56,980 nt of DNA from assembly GCA_947453965.1 (NCBI GenBank), contig CANGIQ010000018.1, positions 1-56,980 on the forward strand. Reading direction: 5' to 3'. Below the pieces are notes generated by a model. That model saw only the letters and a list, made by a program, of their open reading frames with translations, was not told the DNA's origin and did not search any database. The DNA comes from Comamonadaceae bacterium. GTDB taxonomy: Bacteria; Pseudomonadota; Gammaproteobacteria; Burkholderiales; Burkholderiaceae_C. Below are positions 53,112-56,980 of the stretch, piece by piece. The position numbers and the translations under genes were made by a program. Each line of letters begins with the position of its first letter. Position 1 is the first letter of the stretch.

Positions 53112-53594
53112 TTAAAGGTTATGCAGCGGCAGCGCCGTTTTATAACGCACCTGCTTGAGGGCAAAACTGGAGCGGATTTTTTCAACCTGCGCAATCGGCG
53201 AGAGCTGCTCCAAGATGAAGCTCTCCAAAGCAGGCATGTCGGGCACGGCCACGCGCAACAGGTAGTCGGCATCGCCCGTCATCAGATAACACTCCATCAC
53301 CTCGTCTCTCAAGGTGATGCGCTCTTCGAATTCCTGAAGCGCCTGGCGGCTTTGCTGTTTGAGACTGATGGAGATGAAGACGTTCAAATGCAGCCCCAGT
53401 TGCTTGGCCTCCAGCAAGGCCACGTACTGGCGAATCAAGCCTCGGGCTTCCAAAGCGCGCACCCGTGCAAGGCAAGGCGAAGGCGACAAATGCACCCGGC
53501 GCGCGAGCTCCACATTGGACAAACTGGCATCGAGTTGAAGTTGTTCAAGAATCTTCAAATCGGTTGCATCTAAATCATTTATGCCTTGATTCAT
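53112..53594 (-). CDS. Lrp/AsnC-family transcriptional regulator
   Basis: The 160-residue protein has the AsnC-type helix-turn-helix ([33 protein letters not shown], about residues 7-39, key residues given) and a RAM effector domain ([12 protein letters not shown] ... [19 protein letters not shown]). These regulators respond to amino acids. It is divergent from the aceE-type gene with 104 bases between starts, the same arrangement as mdeR beside mdeB in Pseudomonas putida, where the regulator senses a methionine-related signal. I chose the ATG at 53594; longer forms would add an unstructured N terminus. Confidence 0.9.
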   Translation of the reverse strand: MNQGINDLDATDLKILEQLQLDASLSNVELARRVHLSPSPCLARVRALEARGLIRQYVALLEAKQLGLHLNVFISISLKQQSRQALQEFEERITLRDEVMECYLMTGDADYLLRVAVPDMPALESFILEQLSPIAQVEKIRSSFALKQVRYKTALPLHNL

Positions 53595-53698
53595 TTGAAT
53601 TTCAGAATTTTGTTTCGTATGAATTGGATTATTGGCGAAATTCAATACCAACTGCCTGGGCTTGTTCTCTACAGTCTTTTCAACGTTAGACCCTCGCT
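53595..53698. promoter_or_regulatory. AT-rich divergent promoter region between the Lrp-type and aceE-type genes
   Basis: This 104-base stretch is much more AT-rich than its surroundings near the regulator start, with several TTGAATT and AAATTCAA-like half-repeats, as expected for Lrp/AsnC binding. GAATTGG and GAAATTCAATACC occur as imperfect mirror elements. I cannot locate a single consensus box. Confidence 0.4.
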
Positions 53699-56305
53699 AT
53701 GCACACGATGACCACACCGCACCACGCCACCCCATCCATCCCTGTAGATACAGACCCTGCTGAAACCCAAGAGTGGCGAGACGCCCTGCTCTCACTCGCT
53801 GAGCACTCGGGGCCTGCACGTGTGCGGCACATCTTGGATGAACTGGCCCGTTTGGCACGCACGCAGCACACGGGCTGGCAGCCCGAGCTGAACACGCCTT
53901 ACATCAACACCATTCCCGTTGAAGAGCAACCGGCATTCCCTGGCGACTTGGCCGTAGAAGAACGCTTGGCCTCATTGATGCGCTGGAACGCGCTGGCCAT
54001 GGTGGTTCGAGCCAACCAGGCCTATGGCGAACTGGGTGGTCACATTGCCAGCTACGCCAGCGCGGCGGATTTGTTTGAAACAGGGTTCAACCATTTCTTC
54101 CATGCACGCAACGACACACACCGCGGCGACTTGGTGTTCTTCCAACCCCACAGCGCACCCGGTGTGTATGCCCGTGCTTTCCTTGAGGGGCGTTTGAGCG
54201 AAGCCGATTTGCTGCATTACCGCCAAGAAATCACCGCGCCCGCCAGCGGCGCACGCGGGCTCTCCAGCTATCCGCATCCTTGGTTGATGCCGGACTTTTG
54301 GCAGTTCCCCACGGGTTCGATGGGCATTGGCCCCATCAGCTCGATTTACCACGCGCGCTTCATGCGCTACCTCACGCATCGCAACTTGCTCAATTGCGAG
54401 GGCCGCAAAGTATGGGGCGTGTTTGGTGACGGCGAGATGGACGAGCCCGAAAGCATGAGCGCACTCACACTCGCTGCACGCGAAAAACTCGACAACCTGG
54501 TGTGGGTGGTCAACTGCAACCTGCAGCGTTTGGATGGCCCCGTGCGTGGCAACGGCCGCATCATCGACGAGCTGGAAAAATTGTTTGCCGGTGCCGGCTG
54601 GCACGTGATCAAGCTGGTGTGGGGCAGCGACTGGGACGGCTTGTTTGCGCGCGATACCACGGGGGCACTGGCACGCGCTTTTGCGCAAACGGTGGATGGC
54701 CAAATGCAAACCTTTGCCGCCAAAGATGGTCGCTTCAACCGCGACAACTTCTTTGGCCAGAACGAAGAACTGGCGCGCTTGGCACAAGGCATGACAGACG
54801 AACAAATCGACCGCCTCAAACGCGGTGGCCACGATTTGGTCAAGATCCACGCGGCTTACGCCGCAGCAGCGGCACACACCGGTCAACCCACGGTGATCTT
54901 GGCGCAGACCAAGAAAGGTTATGGCATGGGCAGTGCAGGCCAAGGCAAGATGACCACGCACAGCCAGAAAAAATTTGACGACACAGACCTGATTGAATTT
55001 CGCAACCGCTTCAACCTGCCGCTCACCGACGAGCAAGCCAAAGGCTTGGAGTTTTTCAAACCCACCGACGACAGCGCCGAGATGCGCTATTTGCGCGAAC
55101 ACCGTGCCGCACTGGGTGGTGCCATGCCAAAGCGCGAAACCACTTGCGATGTGGTGCCCGTGCCCGCCATGGCAAGCTATGCACAGTTCGCGCTCCAAGC
55201 CGACGGCAAAGAGATGAGCACCACCATGGCCTTTGTGCGCATGCTCGGCACCTTGCTGAAAGACCCCACTTTGGGGCCACGCATTGTGCCCATCGTGGCC
55301 GATGAAGCGCGCACCTTTGGCATGGCCAATCTGTTCAAACAGGTGGGCATTTACAGCAGCGTCGGTCAGCGCTATGCGCCCGAAGACATTGGCTCGGTAC
55401 TCTCTTACCGCGAAGCCCTGGAAGGACAAATCTTGGAAGAAGGCATCAGCGAAGCAGGTGCCGTAGCAAGTTGGACGGCAGCAGCCACCAGCTACAGCGT
55501 GCATGGCATGGCCATGCTGCCGTTCTACATCTATTACTCAATGTTTGGTTTTCAGCGTGTGGGCGATGCGATTTGGGCCGCGGCGGATCAACGCGCGCGC
55601 GGCTTCTTGTTGGGGGCCACCTCAGGCCGCACCACCTTGGCGGGTGAAGGCTTGCAACACCAAGATGGCAGCAGCCATCTGGTGGCTGCGACGATTCCCA
55701 ATTGCAAGGCCTATGACCCTGCGTTTGCAGGTGAGCTTGCAGTCATCGTTGATGCGGGTATGCATGAGATGCTGGTTGAGCAACAAGACGTTTTCTACTA
55801 CGTCACGCTGATGAACGAGAACTACGCCCAGCCCGATCTGCCTACAGGTGCAGCCGATGGTGTGCTGCGTGGTGGCTACCACTTTGGCAGCTATGGCCCC
55901 ATGAACGCGCAGCGTGTGACGCTGCTCGGATCAGGCGCGATCTTGACCGAGGTGGTTCAAGCTGCGCAACAACTGGCGGCACAGGGCGTGGGCGTGGATG
56001 TGTACAGCATCACCAGCTGGAGCGAGCTGGCGCGCGACGGCATGGCCCACGAAAGCAATGGCACTGAGCCCTATCTGATGCATTTGCTCAAGGACAGTGC
56101 AGGCCCCATCTTGGCGGCCACAGACTATGTGCGCGCCGTGCCTGAGACGGTGCGCGCTTATTTGCCAGCAGGCCGCAGTTACCGCACGCTGGGCACCGAT
56201 GGCTTTGGTCGCAGCGACACGCGTGCTGTGTTGCGGGCGTTTTTTAAAGTGGATGCGCAGAGCGTGGTGTCACGCACTTTGGATGCATTGGCACAGACCT
56301 CGTAA
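53699..56305 (+). CDS. AceE-type 2-oxo acid dehydrogenase E1 (pyruvate or 2-oxobutyrate dehydrogenase)
   Basis: The 868-residue protein is a homodimeric ThDP E1 like AceE: NTIPVEEQPAFPGD near residue 63, GGHIASYASAADLFETGFNHFF, YPHPWLMPDFWQFPTGSMG, the ThDP site GDGEMDEPESMSAL with VNCNLQRLDGPVRGNG, and the C-terminal AYLPAGRSYRTLGTDGFGRSDTR. AceE oxidatively decarboxylates pyruvate on an E2 lipoyl domain. No aceF or lpd follows, so this may be a second copy. With an AsnC regulator divergent to it, the closest known arrangement is mdeR-mdeB, in which the E1 acts on 2-oxobutyrate; this is inference. The start could also be the ATG at codon 4. Confidence 0.9.
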   Translation: MHTMTTPHHATPSIPVDTDPAETQEWRDALLSLAEHSGPARVRHILDELARLARTQHTGWQPELNTPYINTIPVEEQPAFPGDLAVEERLASLMRWNALAMVVRANQAYGELGGHIASYASAADLFETGFNHFFHARNDTHRGDLVFFQPHSAPGVYARAFLEGRLSEADLLHYRQEITAPASGARGLSSYPHPWLMPDFWQFPTGSMGIGPISSIYHARFMRYLTHRNLLNCEGRKVWGVFGDGEMDEPESMSALTLAAREKLDNLVWVVNCNLQRLDGPVRGNGRIIDELEKLFAGAGWHVIKLVWGSDWDGLFARDTTGALARAFAQTVDGQMQTFAAKDGRFNRDNFFGQNEELARLAQGMTDEQIDRLKRGGHDLVKIHAAYAAAAAHTGQPTVILAQTKKGYGMGSAGQGKMTTHSQKKFDDTDLIEFRNRFNLPLTDEQAKGLEFFKPTDDSAEMRYLREHRAALGGAMPKRETTCDVVPVPAMASYAQFALQADGKEMSTTMAFVRMLGTLLKDPTLGPRIVPIVADEARTFGMANLFKQVGIYSSVGQRYAPEDIGSVLSYREALEGQILEEGISEAGAVASWTAAATSYSVHGMAMLPFYIYYSMFGFQRVGDAIWAAADQRARGFLLGATSGRTTLAGEGLQHQDGSSHLVAATIPNCKAYDPAFAGELAVIVDAGMHEMLVEQQDVFYYVTLMNENYAQPDLPTGAADGVLRGGYHFGSYGPMNAQRVTLLGSGAILTEVVQAAQQLAAQGVGVDVYSITSWSELARDGMAHESNGTEPYLMHLLKDSAGPILAATDYVRAVPETVRAYLPAGRSYRTLGTDGFGRSDTRAVLRAFFKVDAQSVVSRTLDALAQTS

Positions 56306-56429
56306 CACCAAGGACATCCGTGGCATAGGCTAGTGGCTCTAGAACCATTTTCCTATGGTGACGCTTATGGCCAATCACTAGCATCTGTTTGATCTGCACC
56401 TTGCTGCAGTTCTTCACACACAGACTGCC
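56306..56429. promoter_or_regulatory. Intergenic region with nested inverted repeats before pxpB
   Basis: GCTAGTG (56329-56335) is mirrored by CACTAGC (56376-56382), and inside them ACCAT (56344-56348) by ATGGT (56355-56359). No T-tract follows, so it is not an obvious terminator for the aceE-type gene; it may be a regulatory site for pxpB. Nothing else is visible. Confidence 0.35.
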
Positions 56430-56980
56430 ATGCCCAACCCTGCCAAAGGCTTGAAGCCTGCCTACGCCATACGCCCACAGGGTGATCGGTGCATCAATGT
56501 TGATTTTGGTGACTCGATCAACCCGCAGACAGGACGACTGTGTTTGAGTGCGTCGGCAATTTTCAGATCCGCTAACTTGCCTGGTGTATTTGAAATTGTT
56601 CCCACCTATATTTCTGTGGCCTTGCACTATGTGCCCACCGCTGAAAACATGGCCCAAGGTTGTGCTTACGACACCTTGTCTGAGCTGATCCATGCGTTGC
56701 TGAGCAAAGGTATCCCTGAGCTTGAGCAAGCATCCAAGACTGTTGAGATTCCGATTTGTTACGGCGGAACGCATAGCCCTGACTTGTTGGACATTGCCAA
56801 GAGAATCAATTTGTCACCCGAAGAGGTGATTGCTCGCCACAGCCAGTCACCCGCCATGGTCTACATGCTGGGCTTTGCCCCAGGCTGTCCGTACATTGCG
56901 TTGCTCGATCCGGTGTTTGCCATTCCAAGGCGCGATACACCTGTCACGGCAGTGCCCGCAGGGGCTGTGGTCGTGGCCAA
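56430..56980 (+). CDS. pxpB: 5-oxoprolinase subunit PxpB (KipI / allophanate hydrolase subunit 1 family), 3' end cut
   Basis: PxpB is one subunit of the ATP-dependent PxpABC 5-oxoprolinase, which opens 5-oxoproline to glutamate. About 183 codons are visible to the window edge. Family landmarks are FGDSINPQT near the start, VPTYISVALHYVP, the YGG motif in CYGGTHSPDLLDIAKRINLS, the segment YMLGFAPGCPYI and the beginning of the second domain PRRDTPVTAVPAGAV. The ATG at 56430 is the first in frame after an upstream stop at 56379. pxpC and pxpA probably follow outside the window. Confidence 0.92.
   Translation, partial: MPNPAKGLKPAYAIRPQGDRCINVDFGDSINPQTGRLCLSASAIFRSANLPGVFEIVPTYISVALHYVPTAENMAQGCAYDTLSELIHALLSKGIPELEQASKTVEIPICYGGTHSPDLLDIAKRINLSPEEVIARHSQSPAMVYMLGFAPGCPYIALLDPVFAIPRRDTPVTAVPAGAVVVA

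Noticed and set aside
53972..55504. Minus-strand frame of 510 codons opposite the aceE-type gene
   Set aside because: Shadow of a highly conserved gene; no domain and unusual composition.

Overview
The window looks like chromosome of a betaproteobacterium of the order Burkholderiales, most likely family Comamonadaceae. This is inferred from gene order (recJ-rpfE-like-lolCD-tatD-PHP-yciO-S2P-trpS), a complete System I cytochrome c maturation operon, several TRAP carriers and overall GC-rich codon use; no rRNA or other taxonomic marker is present. Coding density is very high: no gene-free stretch exceeds about 155 bases. I saw no tRNA, rRNA, CRISPR array or insertion sequence.

Layout. (1) 1-9729, housekeeping block: 3'-truncated recJ and an rpfE-like gene on the minus strand, then a plus-strand run lolC, lolD, tatD, PHP phosphatase, EamA transporter, YciO-type protein, site-2 protease, trpS and an orphan LuxR-type response regulator, closed by a bidirectional terminator. 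(2) 9797-17840, minus strand: a complete ccm operon transcribed A-B-C-D-E-F-G-H-I, headed by a FemAB/BioF2-like acyltransferase. Two small genes of unknown function follow at 17861-18495. (3) 18585-35841: a 7TM-DISM sensor kinase and OmpR-type regulator, a two-partner-secretion outer-membrane transporter, a 3402-residue secreted adhesin, and, convergent to it, an FkbM-type methyltransferase and an HMW1C-type cytoplasmic N-glucosyltransferase. (4) 35942-44282: AbrB-like membrane protein, a ThDP enzyme divergent from an acyl-CoA ligase, a GntR regulator, and a TRAP system (binding protein plus fused DctQM). (5) 44265-53028, minus strand: a catabolic cluster of SDR, two alpha/beta hydrolases, an unknown 131-residue protein, two further TRAP binding proteins, a BKACE (DUF849) enzyme, a NanR-like GntR regulator and an IlvD/Edd dehydratase. 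(6) 53112-56980: Lrp/AsnC regulator divergent from an aceE-type dehydrogenase, then the start of pxpB.

The most interesting part is region 3. It is an HMW1A/B/C-like adhesin system with extra parts. The passenger of the adhesin is packed with N-X-S/T sequons (18 of 26 Asn in one 204-codon stretch), as expected for a substrate of the N-glucosyltransferase encoded next to it. A methyltransferase gene overlaps both the glycosyltransferase gene and the adhesin 3' end. The same direct repeat, GTAGG-N5-GTAGG, lies upstream of the kinase-regulator pair and upstream of the transporter-adhesin pair, which suggests the two-component system controls both.

Region 5 may use a NanR-like repressor acting at two similar sites, each overlapping a -10 hexamer placed exactly six bases before a start codon. 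Region 4 has two copies of a palindrome placed symmetrically in the divergent ThDP enzyme/ligase promoter. Substrates of the two catabolic clusters cannot be read from the sequence.
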